A DNA stretch of 64,000 nucleotides. Source: Haemonchus contortus (lineage: Eukaryota > Nematoda > Chromadorea > Rhabditida > Trichostrongylidae). Each line of letters starts with the position of its first letter. The stretch's first letter is position 1. Shown in pieces: positions 45,601 through 55,997 of the stretch. The notes beneath the pieces were generated by a model, which saw nothing but the letters and a program-made list of their open reading frames with translations, was not told the DNA's origin and searched no databases. Where the stretch lies: the NCBI GenBank assembly GCA_000469685.2, contig LS997562.1, forward strand, positions 45,016,869-45,080,868. The letters are read 5' to 3'. The position numbers and the translations under genes were made by a program.

Positions 45601-46216
45601 AGTTAGTTTCTATAGAGCATTGTCCCTGTAAACATCACATATCTTTTTCGCAGTTCGAGCTGGTTCTTGCTTTTATGCTAGAAAAAAAACATTAGTTGTC
45701 AAAAATGCTCTCGAAGGCCCTCCTTTTTCATACCGGCTTCACACAAGCAAAACTCAAGGAATCTTGACATAATCATAAACGAAAATGGAGAGGAACATCT
45801 ATGTACATAAATTCTCAAAATGGATATCATTTGTTAAGGTTATCTCGAATAGTTTTTTCAATGTGTTGGTAAACCGAACACATCCGACATCGACGGGAAT
45901 TTTCAGATCAACGAAACATCTTTTAATTTAATTTCTTTTCCTAATTCCTTTCTTACATTCCCTTCTCGGTTGAGGATTATAAAAGGAGCTGTTGGGCTTA
46001 TTCTCAAGGGACACGGCAGGGGGTGTTCGGTTAAGGATCGGAGTTAAGTGAGATAAGGCCGTTTGGTGAAGGGGGTAGGATAAGATGGGATACATGGTAT
46101 GAGGATATCTGTTTCCTATCTGTATATCTGTTTCCTCAAGCTGTAAGACAAGCGAAATCAGTGTAAAGATGGTGCTCGTGTGATATCATTACTACTCTTT
46201 CAAATGGAGGAATCCC
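45601..46216. other. No recognised gene
   Basis: AT-rich. No frame or repeat of note was seen. Confidence 0.4.
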
Positions 46217-46607
46217 TTGACGTCCTCGGTACGACTGAATCATCCTATTTTCTATTACGTTAGCAGATGTGTGTTTTTGTTGATTAAGACAAGAAATCAT
46301 ATTGGCCCGAGACCAGAATTAAAATTGACATGCTACGGCTGTCGGTTTTCAATTATCAAAGCTCCTAATAAGATTTTCTATCGCTACTACTCGGAGAAGC
46401 GATTACATAGGGAAAGGGATAGGTTTGTTACATGAGGCTCGAGGAATTTGTTCATCTTTCATTGAACATTCCGAATACTTCTTGATGCACTGGACTTCAG
46501 TGCCTTTTAAAAGGCTAGGCAAGAGCTCCACTCACTTCAACACCGAAAATTGGCACCACTTAAAATCGGCATCATTGAATGAGCGATTAGATTACTTACA
46601 TGTATAA
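46217..46607 (+). CDS. Candidate broken ORF, unidentified
   Basis: Two overlapping plus frames follow one another. Frame one (46217-46435) contains KLTCYGCRFSIIKAPNKIFY and ends EKRLHRERDRFVT. Frame two (46425-46607) contains EARGICSSFIEHSEYFLMHW and STHFNTENWHHLKSASLNER. No minus frame competes over most of the region. Together they would give about 130 codons with one frameshift near 46430, or two exons if a small intron is present. No start codon is secure and no family is recognised. A GC-rich foldback element begins 43 bases after the second stop. Confidence 0.25.
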
Positions 46608-46650
46608 GATCTGTTCCAGCGGCCGTTAGTATAGAGACGTTAACCCATTG

Positions 46651-46879
46651 GCTGCTTTCATAGTCCGCCGGCCGGCCGGCCGGCGTGCCGGCAGAGGCAG
46701 TGCTAAGGGGGAGGAGAGAGGCAGACAGATAGGCAAACAGTCCACGCCCCTTCGAGGGGCTGAAAACAAACGACCTTCGGAGGGGCGTGGACTGTTTGCC
46801 TGACACTGTCTGCCTCCCTCCTCCCCCCTAGCACTGCCTCCGCCGGCACGCCGGCCGGCTGGCAGACTATGAAAGCAGC
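46651..46879. repeat. GC-rich foldback element, about 100-bp arms
   Basis: The left part starting GCTGCTTTCATAGT at 46651 is mirrored by ACTATGAAAGCAGC ending at 46879. Mirrored inner blocks include GCCGGC-rich runs, GAGGCAGTGCTA and its complement, GGCAGACAG, and CAGTCCACGCCCC against GGGGCGTGGACTG. Pairing is imperfect with small indels, and the centre lies near 46770. The extreme GC content and CCGGCCGGCC runs contrast with the AT-rich surroundings. No coding frame is credible. It looks like a non-autonomous foldback transposon. Confidence 0.85.
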
Positions 46880-47516
46880 CGTTGACGACTACGCCGTTTT
46901 CCGGGAAAACGCCGCCAGGGACCGGCGCACTTTTCGTCCACCCGCGACTGCAGCCAACGTGGACTTCATGGTCCAGCATGACCTTTTGAAGTTTATAAGG
47001 GAGAATTATAAGTTTCTAGGAATGTTCCATCAAATGAGTTTGGTAAGAATGCCCACATTGAGTGATTATTGATTTTTATTCTAGGACCGGCACTCGTTCT
47101 AGTGGTCATTCAACAATGAGTTCAATCATTACCAGAAATCGTTTCGGAGAACTTTTAGTTGCGTTGCGTTGAGCTTTGCGTTTGGTCAATAACAACGAAA
47201 ATGCTAATGACGACCGTCTTTTGAAAATATCGCATTTTTTGAAGTTGTTCAACGAACGAAGAGTTCACCAAGGTAATGTGCTACTCCAAAAGGACACCTT
47301 TACAATTGTAAAATTAGAAGATTTTCTAGGACCACGCTGTATGTAGTTCCATTTAGGCCTAATGTAATGTTTCGAGAAGAAAAATTGTAAAAGAAAATTG
47401 GAATATAGATGAATAAAGCAAAAAAAAATACAACTGCAGTCCACATGTGGACTGGATGGTCGTCCTTGGGTTAACGGCTCTTGGAACTTTCCCACTAACA
47501 GTTCCTTAGGTGAAAC

Positions 47517-47969
47517 TCATATGAGCAAATCATGCATTACGTTCGGCTTGTTAACTAACTTTTCGTTGTGGATGCACAGTATTTTCCACAATTTCTCGAA
47601 AATGCTTCTTTGGACCTGATCTGCCGTGCTGTGGCCACAGTCGTTTTGTGGGTGTTCTGTTAGTGTTGCATGCAACTGCACATTTTGCACTCGAGTCGCA
47701 GTTCTCGTGTGAGATATGTAGTGTATTTTCCGAGCTGCTCTTTCAAAACCGCTCCGCACTGAAGAAGTAATGAAAGCCTTCGCATACGTATATGACCTAA
47801 GGAATGTAATCATCATGAGGAAGTTATTGTGATTTTTATTTATTGGAAGTGCCGAGAGATCGAATCGAACAAGATCTGCTACTGGCCTTTTTAATCTGCA
47901 CGTAAGGCTAATGCTATTCGCTGGCACATGGAGAACACTCGATTTCGGGAGAATCATTGTCCGCTTCAT
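47517..47969 (-). CDS. 150-codon ORF, unidentified
   Basis: This is the longest ATG-started frame outside repeats and transposons. It starts at ATG 47969 and ends at TGA 47517. It is basic and His-rich, with KRPVADLVRFDLSALPINK, AFITSSVRSGFERAARKIHY and TADQVQRSIFEKLWKIL. No signal peptide, membrane segment or domain is recognised. No splice signals need be invoked. The SINE copy at 47991-48217 begins 22 bases upstream of the ATG, so if this is a gene its promoter was disturbed or replaced. A frame of this length is expected about once in such a window by chance, so confidence is low. Confidence 0.28.
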   Translation of the reverse strand: MKRTMILPKSSVLHVPANSISLTCRLKRPVADLVRFDLSALPINKNHNNFLMMITFLRSYTYAKAFITSSVRSGFERAARKIHYISHTRTATRVQNVQLHATLTEHPQNDCGHSTADQVQRSIFEKLWKILCIHNEKLVNKPNVMHDLLI

Positions 47970-47990
47970 TTTAATATGTCTAAGGCTAAC

Positions 47991-48217
47991 TAGGGCGAAG
48001 GTAGTGTGACGGCACTATGACACACGCAGGGTCACAGGTTCAAACCCCGGATCGATGTCCGCCTGGTCCAACCAAGCCTTCCAGTTCTCCAGGGTCGGTT
48101 AACTGTCACCGGAACCGTCTTAGAGGATAGAAGCACTGACCTATTATCCTGAATTCAAGTCGAAACGAGGACGCTCCCTCAGACGGGTTGACAAAGCTCA
48201 AGAAGTTTATCCTTTAT
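47991..48217 (+). mobile_element. tRNA-derived SINE, copy 2 (internally deleted)
   Basis: It aligns with 24696-24992. Shared parts are GGTAGTGTGACGGCACTATG (worn A-box region), B box GGTTCAAACCC at 48037-48047, GGATCGATG, CCAACCAAGCCTTCC, AGCACTGACC, CCCTCAGACGGG and a TTTATCCTTTAT tail. About 65 bases between AGCACTGAC and the GATTCTGAA equivalent are missing. No clear target-site duplication was found, so it is an older copy. Confidence 0.88.
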
Positions 48218-51200
48218 TTTTCGATGTTAACGAAGGCTCGGGTGGGAAATAGAAAAAGAATCTCATCCATTCGTATGGGAAGTTGCCCATCAGCATGTGA
48301 TGGGCATCCTTCTTTTGAAATAAATGAACCGCTTGTCTCAATTTGCCGAGTTAAAGCCTCTTTACTTCTTTGGTAGTCCTTTTATTTTGTTGTGTACTAC
48401 CTAAAAAGCTTACTAGAACTGTCTTGTATTGAAGACGATCGTAATCGGCTTGTTGTCGCTCACTCCGCAATATGAACAGGTTCAGTATTTCATTTTTGCC
48501 TCTAAAGGTTGTTTCGTATTCAGAGGTTCTCGACTTCTTGTCATACTGGAAGCAATAAACCTGTCTGAGGGGTCTTTTTTCTCTACGACGTTACCGTAGT
48601 AACACAAGCAATAGCTGACGATCAAAAAGCACTAAAAAGAAATGCCATAATCGCCTGAACCATTTGATTTTATTTTTTCAGAGACCTTTTGTCTGTTTCC
48701 ACCATGCGGTGTCGTATCAGCTCCTAAGATCGCATGATTAGGATTGTCTGAGAATGTTTTTCAGTGACCTACGAGCCGCATGGGGGCTCTTCGGTTTATG
48801 TAGCCTTGCTTTGTTTTTCCTTCCCTACTTGTTTATTTGGGTGTTTCTTCATCCCCGTGATGAAAACGTTCCCCAGATAAACCCTGGGGACCTGAGTGTT
48901 TTCGTCACATACGTCTTGGAGCTTAAAACAATTCCATCTTGTGTGCATTTAGCGAAGTTGAAATACTCGACTTGTTTCCCTCTGAGAAGTTCATGAAATG
49001 TTTCTGATTGACGCTGTCAGATGACGGAGGTTAGATGCTGGAGAGAAGGCAGCTCTGTGCAGCCATGCAGTTCTTTCTTGTATTCGCCATGCCATCCATT
49101 ATCTCGATCACTTTCAGCTCTACCAATCATGGATGATTAAGCTTGTTATCTGCCCGACTTAAGATTTCAGTGTTTTGAGGCTCCACTCCTGTGCAGACGC
49201 AGCTGGGGAACAACGCCTTCAACGTCTCTTCCTTCTTAGGTTGCAAAAGTTTTCCTTCTTATGTTCCTGGATTTATTCTGCTGCCGAATATGAATGCATG
49301 ACACAGTTTGTAAAAAAGTAGTACTGCACCACATTCTTGAGAGGATCCCTTGTGTGTGACTCTTGAAAAACCAAATTTCCTTCATCCATTCTCTGGCCCG
49401 GGGATGAAGGTCCTAACATATGCACCAGCTGCTAAACAATACCGAGGGAGATTGGAAAGCCCGCCAAGAAGCAAAGATCACTTGAAAATATGGAAAGGGG
49501 ATTATTGCTTTCAGCCATAGCCATACATATCTTTTTCTACACTTCTGGTTCTATTGACAAAACAAATTAACCCTAGAATTTAACTAGTAAGATCGAAGGC
49601 TTTCAGTGGTTCAATGTCTCGAAGTTCCCCAGTCGTTTCATAGTAATCCTCCCATATAGATAGTTGCTTTCCTCTTTGTGTGAGAATCCCTAATATTCGG
49701 TAACATTTCGAAAGCAATCTGCTTAATTTGCTCTTAATCGACTGAGATTTTCATAGGCACTGATTACTCTGACCCCAGCAATATCGATCTTCGTTAGATC
49801 TTGATCGTTCATAGTACATTACTTCATATGCAGAACTTCCAATGAAAAGCGATTTGGGAGTTGAGTTTAACACATTGGGCAAAGCTGTAGGCAAATGTTG
49901 CCAAGTTTACTGAAATCAAAAGAGCGCGTTCATCCTACAGAAAACTCATTGAAGGCGAAATATCCTAATAAATCAGTTATTGAAAACCATTCCATTCCCT
50001 CACATGACTCATAGCAAAAGAGAAGTTGATTTTGAAGTTACTCAAAAATTGTGATCATAATTGGCAATATGTGACGATCATACTTGCTACCTAAAATTCC
50101 TATGATCAGTTAGTAGTCAGCTGAGTATTTTTGGCTTATTCCGTCTCTTTCTTCCACGGTGGATCGCTATCCGCTGTGGAATGTCACTTCACTGTTGATT
50201 CGCTTCCTAGCCCGTGCGTTTCTTGAGACTTTATCGCTTGAAAATCATTCACCAATTGATGAAAACTTCTTCTGATTTCCTTTATAACTTCGTGCGACCC
50301 TCGATTTCATTAATTTTTTTGTCGACCCAATGCTTAAAGTACGTAGTGCGGTTTTCGCTGACTAATTATGCGAATGCCGTCGACAGTCGCGACCACATAG
50401 TTGCGCTTGGCTGCCGTAGAAGGCTGGCATATGCTAAATGGAGATGGACACTTGGTGATGCAGTTTTTTTGATGATAACCAACTTTTGGATTGGTGCGAG
50501 TTTCCCCATTACTTTACCCTTATCATTTTTTGAACGATTCACGATGATATTCAAAGGATTTTGGTTGGAAATGCGACGTTGAAAGGAAATTCTCATGATG
50601 TGAGTAACGCATTTGGTTTCACTGTAGAGTAATAATGTAATTTGTAGACTCAGTTAGTTTTGACCCAGTCAGGGAAATCTGCAGAAGTTAGCTGATTGAG
50701 GAATCCTGTTTTCAGCATAGTTTCATGTTATCATCCATCTCTGTCACGGAAACGGTTTACGAACTTGCCAGGCAGTAAGGAACTATTTGTTCGGTCAGTC
50801 GATCAAGGATAGAGTTGAGTGGATTCTTTGAAGTAAGACTTCTACCGGATCACAGTTCATATGGCTTTTGAAATAGCTACGTACACGGTAAGTTATAGGC
50901 CTTCGGTCGATGAAATGGGAATGTAAATAATTCGTACTAGACGGGTAATTCATCATCTTCACTGGTCAATACTACTGAACAAGCCATGCTTCTCCAGTGA
51001 CGTTATGGCGCGATTACGAAATTTCGTTGATTTTTTAAATCTGACTGATTTCCGGGTTTTTAAGAGGAGACCTTCTGTGAGACAACTGTTGATGAGACAA
51101 TGATGTTGAGACGTTTGTGAGCAGAGATTCCGTTTGTTTTTCAAAGAATGGTCTTGATCTTGAAAAAAAAAATATTCCGCTGCAACTGCAACCCCTACAT

Positions 51201-51701
51201 TCTTTTAGGTACTAGGTCACTTTGTGGCGATCCTTCATGCTTTTTGTCCTTAAGTAATGGTATTCCTGAGATGATTATGCGTTTCCAGTCCATTGACTCC
51301 CGGTCACTAGCCATTAGGAGCAAAAGTCACCAACAGCTATCCCTGTATGTGTCTCTCCGACTTTCCACCAGGTTTTCATCGCGCCGCCGCTCCTCTCTCA
51401 TTTTAAATCCGTGAATGCAAATTGAAATATTTGTGCAACAGTTTATTTGTTCACTGTCACTGGTCGGCAAGCCTGGGAGATGGCAGTTATTCTGCCGCTC
51501 ATATCAACAACAGGGATAGGTTTTAGCAGAATCTCCTTCCCTCTATTCGAGTAGTCTACATCCATTCAAAACGTACCAGTACAGACACTTTTGTGGGGGC
51601 AGCCGTGTCATAGAGTCCCTCATTTTTTGCGTGTGTATGAACTTTTCCATTCGTACTACTTTCCGTTTCTTTTTTCGGTTCCTTCTCTCAACATCATCTA
51701 T
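48218..51701. other. No recognised gene
   Basis: Unsupported frames: 48754-48996 (plus, hydrophobic, after an ATGTTTTTCAG), 50214-50582 (plus, 122 codons, overlapped by an open minus frame at 50366-50596) and 51148-51414 (plus). GCACTAAAAAGAA at 48629-48641 also occurs just outside the 4808 palindrome (4792-4804). Nothing else is recognised. Confidence 0.4.
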
Positions 51702-52266
51702 TCAACGAATTTTTTTCCACATGAGGATCGATAATCGAGATTGAACGCAAGAGGCCTGACCATGCCTTTTCTCAGTAGATCTGTGGTCCATAGTCAGTTG
51801 CAGAGCAGAGTTGTACGAATTGGCATTGGTTCTCCGAGCAATTTTTTTACAGTCGTAATTGAAAAGTTGTGATTCCCAAACAAGGGGATGGAATTGTTCT
51901 AGTTCTCGCACAGTTGGAATGAACTGATGCAAACCCTTTGGATTTTGACGTGGGGGTATGAAGGGATCTTGGGACCGCGAATCCATTAGATGATTGAACA
52001 TTACTTTCAGATTCTGATTTCCTTCTTAACTTGCGCAAATGGATACGAAAATACCGACCATTTGGAATGAATTGTGTTTCCATCATGTGATGAATTGTGC
52101 AGGAAACTTTTTTGTGATGTCTTCTGTGAGGAATAAGTTCAAGCTGCTGTGACTGCTTAAATGTCATGGACTTGTCCGATAGGCAATCGGAGGATAGTCT
52201 GATTTGTCTGACGTCGCATGTCCTTCCTTCCCGATGAGTGCATGCGAGGGGGCTCACCACACGCAC
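51702..52266 (-). CDS. Candidate broken gene, about 190 codons, unidentified
   Basis: Two overlapping minus frames carry protein-like sequence. The right frame (52266-51847, 139 codons, no ATG at its start) is polar and basic, with SSDCLSDKSMTFKQSQQLEL and PHRRHHKKVSCTIHH. The left frame (52001-51702) contains SRSQDPFIPPRQNPKGLHQF and LEQFHPLVWESQLFNYDCKK. A single shift near 52010-52030 would join them into about 190 codons. A GT at the junction (TCTGAAA/GTAATG) is a weak donor. It could be a decayed gene or transposon. No family is recognised. A plus frame at 52238-52450 lies mostly outside it. Confidence 0.23.
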
Positions 52267-53084
52267 ATTAACTCATCAGACAACAGGAACTTATGTGATG
52301 CGGAGGCACTTTTTCTACGAAACATTGTTCGGTTACCTATGTGACCAGCTTCACGACGTGTGTGAAATAGACGGTCTGAAAGTAGCCATGATTTTTTTGT
52401 CTGTTCCCCTACTTGATGTCAACACTATCGAGAATTATCGATACGTTTGAATCTGATACGTTTGTAGTCAAGCGAGAAATATGCAGTTTTGGAGCCCACG
52501 ACTATTGTCAGGCATACGTGTGATCGTTCGGGTCTGCTGCTGGCGGAGACAGTAGTAGAGTTGTTGCCAAACTGTGTTTCGTTTTGGATTCAACTGTGAA
52601 AAACTGTTTCATATTCTAGAATCGATTTTTATTTCCTTTTCACCATTGAGTTGTATGCATTTTGAGGTGCATTTAATGCGAATGGTCGCAGAAAAATTTC
52701 TGGGTGATATCTTTATGAAGGTCTATACCCATGAAACACCACGCGTTGGAGGAACCATCAGGAACTAGCCATTGAGTACGTTACGATTTATTAATTTATT
52801 CAGAATGCATCGTCGTAAACTTCTTTTTGTTCATCGGAGTGCTACTACCTCTACCAAGTCCTATTCTCATGTGAGACGCTCGCAATGACTTTGAGGCATC
52901 TTACGCCTTGACCTTCTAGAGCAGTATTTTTGATAAACAGTAATGGAGTGCCTTGGCCCCAGTCTATATCTGTCATTTGTCTGCACATGGGAATTTGTAT
53001 GCTTTCTTGGTCCACTTTTCACTATCGAGATCTGACCTCCTATAGCTTAGGTTTATGAAGGCTTCCAGAGTATTGGTCGAAATG
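52267..53084. other. No recognised gene
   Basis: A plus frame at 52238-52450 (with MRRHFFYETLFGYLCDQL) and one at 52574-52768 are open. Neither has identifiable homology or splice partners. Confidence 0.35.
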
Positions 53085-53330
53085 CAGTTCAAGATTCTCA
53101 TAGAAATCGAAGAAAGCGGACTGATAGGGGAAGCGCTTTTCTCAACACTTCTCTACTGTCTGTCTGTATTGAAGGTAGTTTGCATTGTTCTCGTTGCTGG
53201 AGTGAAGCCGAACTTTCGATGGGTCCCGACAAGTTCTCTCTACTTCGAGTTGACTAAGCGCTTCTATACCTACAAGGTCTGCGCTTGTAATTTGAATATT
53301 GTAGTGAATTCGATTAATGATTCCACTTAT
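53085..53330 (-). mobile_element. RTE-type LINE fragment, reverse transcriptase
   Basis: The minus strand matches residues of about 615-675 of the intact local RTE. One frame reads KRLVNSK, then RELVGTHRKFGFTPATRT, matching ERLVDSRLRELV...QFGFMPERSTT. Another reads EKRFPYQSAFFDFYENLE, matching EKRRPCYIAFLDLEKAF. The nucleotide alignment is visible too (GAAGCCGAACT near 53203 against 60414). Frameshifts and stops make it non-functional. Only this fragment of the palm region is recognisable, so the rest was lost or truncated. Confidence 0.72.
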
Positions 53331-53536
53331 TTTTCGAATGGGTATGGGGACGCTCAACTGTTACTATAATTATTGAATTTTAACACAGCTTCGAGAGATA
53401 TCTGATTATGTTTAGATTTTCCAAAATCAGTTGCATTCGCTTCGTTTTGATGACTGCTTCATTGGTGACCATGCCTCAAATCTGATAGAAATATCGATAT
53501 TCCAACTGATACTGTTATTGCAAATTAACCATCCGC

Positions 53537-53788
53537 TTAGTTTCCATTAATTCTTGAGGAATTTTCCCTCGATCGACTTTTCAACGTTTCATGTCCTTCA
53601 ATCTTTGATTCAAGCCTTAAGGCATCCGAGGATTGGCTGATTGACTTACTGTCTTTAGTCTTGTCACTTTTGGACTTCTTTCGTTTCCATATGACAATAG
53701 TTTTGCATGGAATCATCCAAAGTTTAGCAGGAGACGCAGATATTTTTAGGAAGCTGATTCCTTTCCCAAAATTTCGAAGTTCTGACAT
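53537..53788 (-). CDS. Candidate ORF, possible retroelement relic
   Basis: An 83-codon minus frame starts at a true ATG (53788) and ends at TAA, with no competing plus frame. The first part, GKGISFLKISASPAKLWMIP, loosely resembles the W..GP.FL......WP segment between reverse transcriptase and integrase in BEL/Pao elements, but key Trp and Pro positions are missing. The rest is a basic Ser-rich tail with KRKKSKSDKTKDSKSISQS. A GTAAGT donor lies inside (near 53650). The BEL/Pao idea is speculative. It may be a host exon or chance. Confidence 0.2.
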   Translation of the reverse strand: MSELRNFGKGISFLKISASPAKLWMIPCKTIVIWKRKKSKSDKTKDSKSISQSSDALRLESKIEGHETLKSRSRENSSRINGN

Positions 53789-54660
53789 GGTCAGCTTCCA
53801 GTCCTGAGGTTATTCATGGGCAGGAACAAGGAAGACCCACCGACCACTAAATGTTTTTTGTCGTTAGTAATGATAACTTATTTCGAATTCTCAAAGTCTC
53901 TATAGCATAGTATAGTATAAGATCTCATACATACTTATGAAACGGCACAAAATTCGAAAATTATTTATGAGAATGTTATTGTAGAAGTTGATTCAAAAAA
54001 TGTTCGTGCGTGGGACTCATTTGTGTTGGTGAATCTGATAGTAGTGCTTAAAACTTATCTGCTTGGCTGACTATCCTGAAAACACCAAATTTTAGGGTGA
54101 TCTTATACTGATGAAACTCACTGTATACCTGAATAAGTTGTGCTCAATCTATAACTGTGAAAGTATTTCTTATTTGGAACAAAAGTTATTGTATTTCTGA
54201 AATATATGCAATTATCGGTTGCCAACCAGAAAGTTTCAACTTTCGAATTTGTCTATCCTTAATGGAACTCATCCTTATAAACGTTTTCCGATAGCTTTCT
54301 CTTTTGTTTGCCATCGATAGCTACACTTTTTAAAATTTAGGGTGGTGTATTAATTATACGTATTCGGTGCTTTACTTATTCCACTGTGAATGATAGGTTT
54401 CTGTCCTGTCCTAATCACATCACCCATAGTTTCGGATTCCGAACCTAGTTACTTCTTCGAAAAAGTATATATCGGCGGAGAAGGCACCAAATCTTGGCGC
54501 TTGTCGTCAGTCCAGTACCCATCCACGCCCCATGATGGGAACCTATTATGTTGTAGACCCTATTCCCATTGTTTCATTCCGCGTAGGTCATGAATCGGAA
54601 TCTCCAGAGCGCTGGACTTCTTCTTGAACAGGGAAAGTTCTCATGTGATGTTCCCTGAGC
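53789..54660. other. No recognised gene
   Basis: AT-rich. A plus frame at 54390-54593 is open without a competitor but has no recognisable feature. Confidence 0.4.
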
Positions 54661-54945
54661 TTATTCGCGTGTTTCTCTGCTACTATTACAGTTAATTATG
54701 CCATTTTCAACTGAAGGACGGATCTCGGCTTCCGCCTTTCTTTCAGCGGGAACGCGATCGCTGTTGCAGAGCTTTTTGTCGGCAACTAAGCATTTGCTTG
54801 TTCCTCTAATCGGCTGACCAAGGTGACAGCGGTTAGTGACGTAAGGGAATGGACTCACCACTATACGGTTTAGGCTCGGATGGTCTACTGTAAAAGATAC
54901 TATTTCCTTTTGCAATGTTCCTCTAACGCATCGCGCCCATGCCAA
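54661..54945 (-). CDS. Candidate ORF or exon pair, unidentified
   Basis: A 95-codon minus frame ends at TAA and lacks an ATG at its start. It includes SFTVDHPSLNRIVVSPFPY and KKLCNSDRVPAERKAEAEIR, with three Cys in the middle. A GTGAGT donor follows NRIV and a CCTTGGTCAG acceptor precedes PIRGTSKC. The piece between them is a multiple of three, so the frame survives with or without splicing. There is no competing plus frame and no recognised family. Confidence 0.23.
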   Translation of the reverse strand: MAWARCVRGTLQKEIVSFTVDHPSLNRIVVSPFPYVTNRCHLGQPIRGTSKCLVADKKLCNSDRVPAERKAEAEIRPSVENGIINCNSSRETRE

Positions 54946-55817
54946 TCATGAATTTTATTCCATCAGGGACGTTACCCGTGCTCGCACGGGAGGATATGTT
55001 CAAGAGTGACTTGTTCATTTTTTGCTCCTTCGTGAGCTTTCAGTTCAATGAGGGTGTGGAATCATCACGGTTTGATTGTTTCTAGTTTTGTAACTCCGAA
55101 GGCCATGTAGTCAAAGGTTCTTAACTCCGAAGGTCAGTGGTCGAAGGTTTCGAAAGTTGTAGTCTAAGAGAAGGGCCATGTCTAGAACCTAAATACTGGA
55201 GCTCTTAAACTTTTATTACAGAATTTGCCCGCTGTGTGGCTCTTTGAGAAGTTGTGTGACTGCCTGTGCTCCCTATTTTTCAGCATTTATGGCACGTGAA
55301 TTGAAAATTCGTCTATTAGTTCTTGCATAGAAGGTTGAACCTGAGTGAACTACAGAGGAAATCAATGGTTAAAAGGGTTTGACGACCATTACTTGAGGGA
55401 CTCGCGCCCTTACCCAAGCTCATACAGCGCTTTTTTCCACATTGCTAAACAGTGAACAGTGAAAGGTGATAATCGATGCACTAGTGTAAAGGTAGCGGTG
55501 GCAGTGGTAAAGGTAATTAAAAATCATCACAAGTGTTTGCTGCATCTCCAAACCTTGGAACTGGTTTCGCCGCAGTGATGTGAATTACGTCATTAGGATC
55601 ATCAACAAGAGGAGGTTTAGTTCTGCTGAAACTGTCTCGGACCAATTTACTCCCTCGATACTGGTTCCTTATAAGAAAAGAGAAGCTATGACGATGGTTT
55701 TGTTTGGAATTTGGTAATTGGCTCTTTTTTCCACATTGTTTTCAGTGACTTCCGCCGCATTCAGTCTTTTAAAACCTGGGCATGTGACATAATGTTTCAC
55801 AATGTTTCGCCGAACAG
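54946..55817. other. No recognised gene; small direct repeat
   Basis: AACTCCGAAGG occurs at 55092 and 55123 within a 31-base direct repeat followed by further related sequence. Otherwise nothing recognised. Confidence 0.4.
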
Positions 55818-55997
55818 GTTTGTTATTATAGAATCGCTCTTTTTGGCCGACGTTTCGAACAAATCTTAGTTTTCATGACCTAGAACTGACTCAAATTTCC
55901 TGATTTGTGGCTCACACGGTCAAGCTCCCAAACACGCCTGGCTAGTTGCAACAACCCTCGGAAACTCGGCGCAGAGAGATTCCAGCGAAGTGACACC
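55818..55997 (-). mobile_element. Penelope-like element 3' segment, copy 2
   Basis: It aligns with 44966-45145. On the minus strand this copy retains TTCGAAACGTCGGCC, matching the GAAAC side of a hammerhead-type core, while the CUGANGA side is damaged (GGTCATGAAAA). The coding region expected upstream (55998-56420, minus) is open in pieces, for example with DDIPHDYSKKGPIVP, but cannot be matched to the endonuclease domain. Confidence 0.55.

Noticed and set aside
50214..50596. 122-codon plus ORF overlapped by a 76-codon minus ORF
   Set aside because: Both strands are open, there is no domain and no supporting signal.
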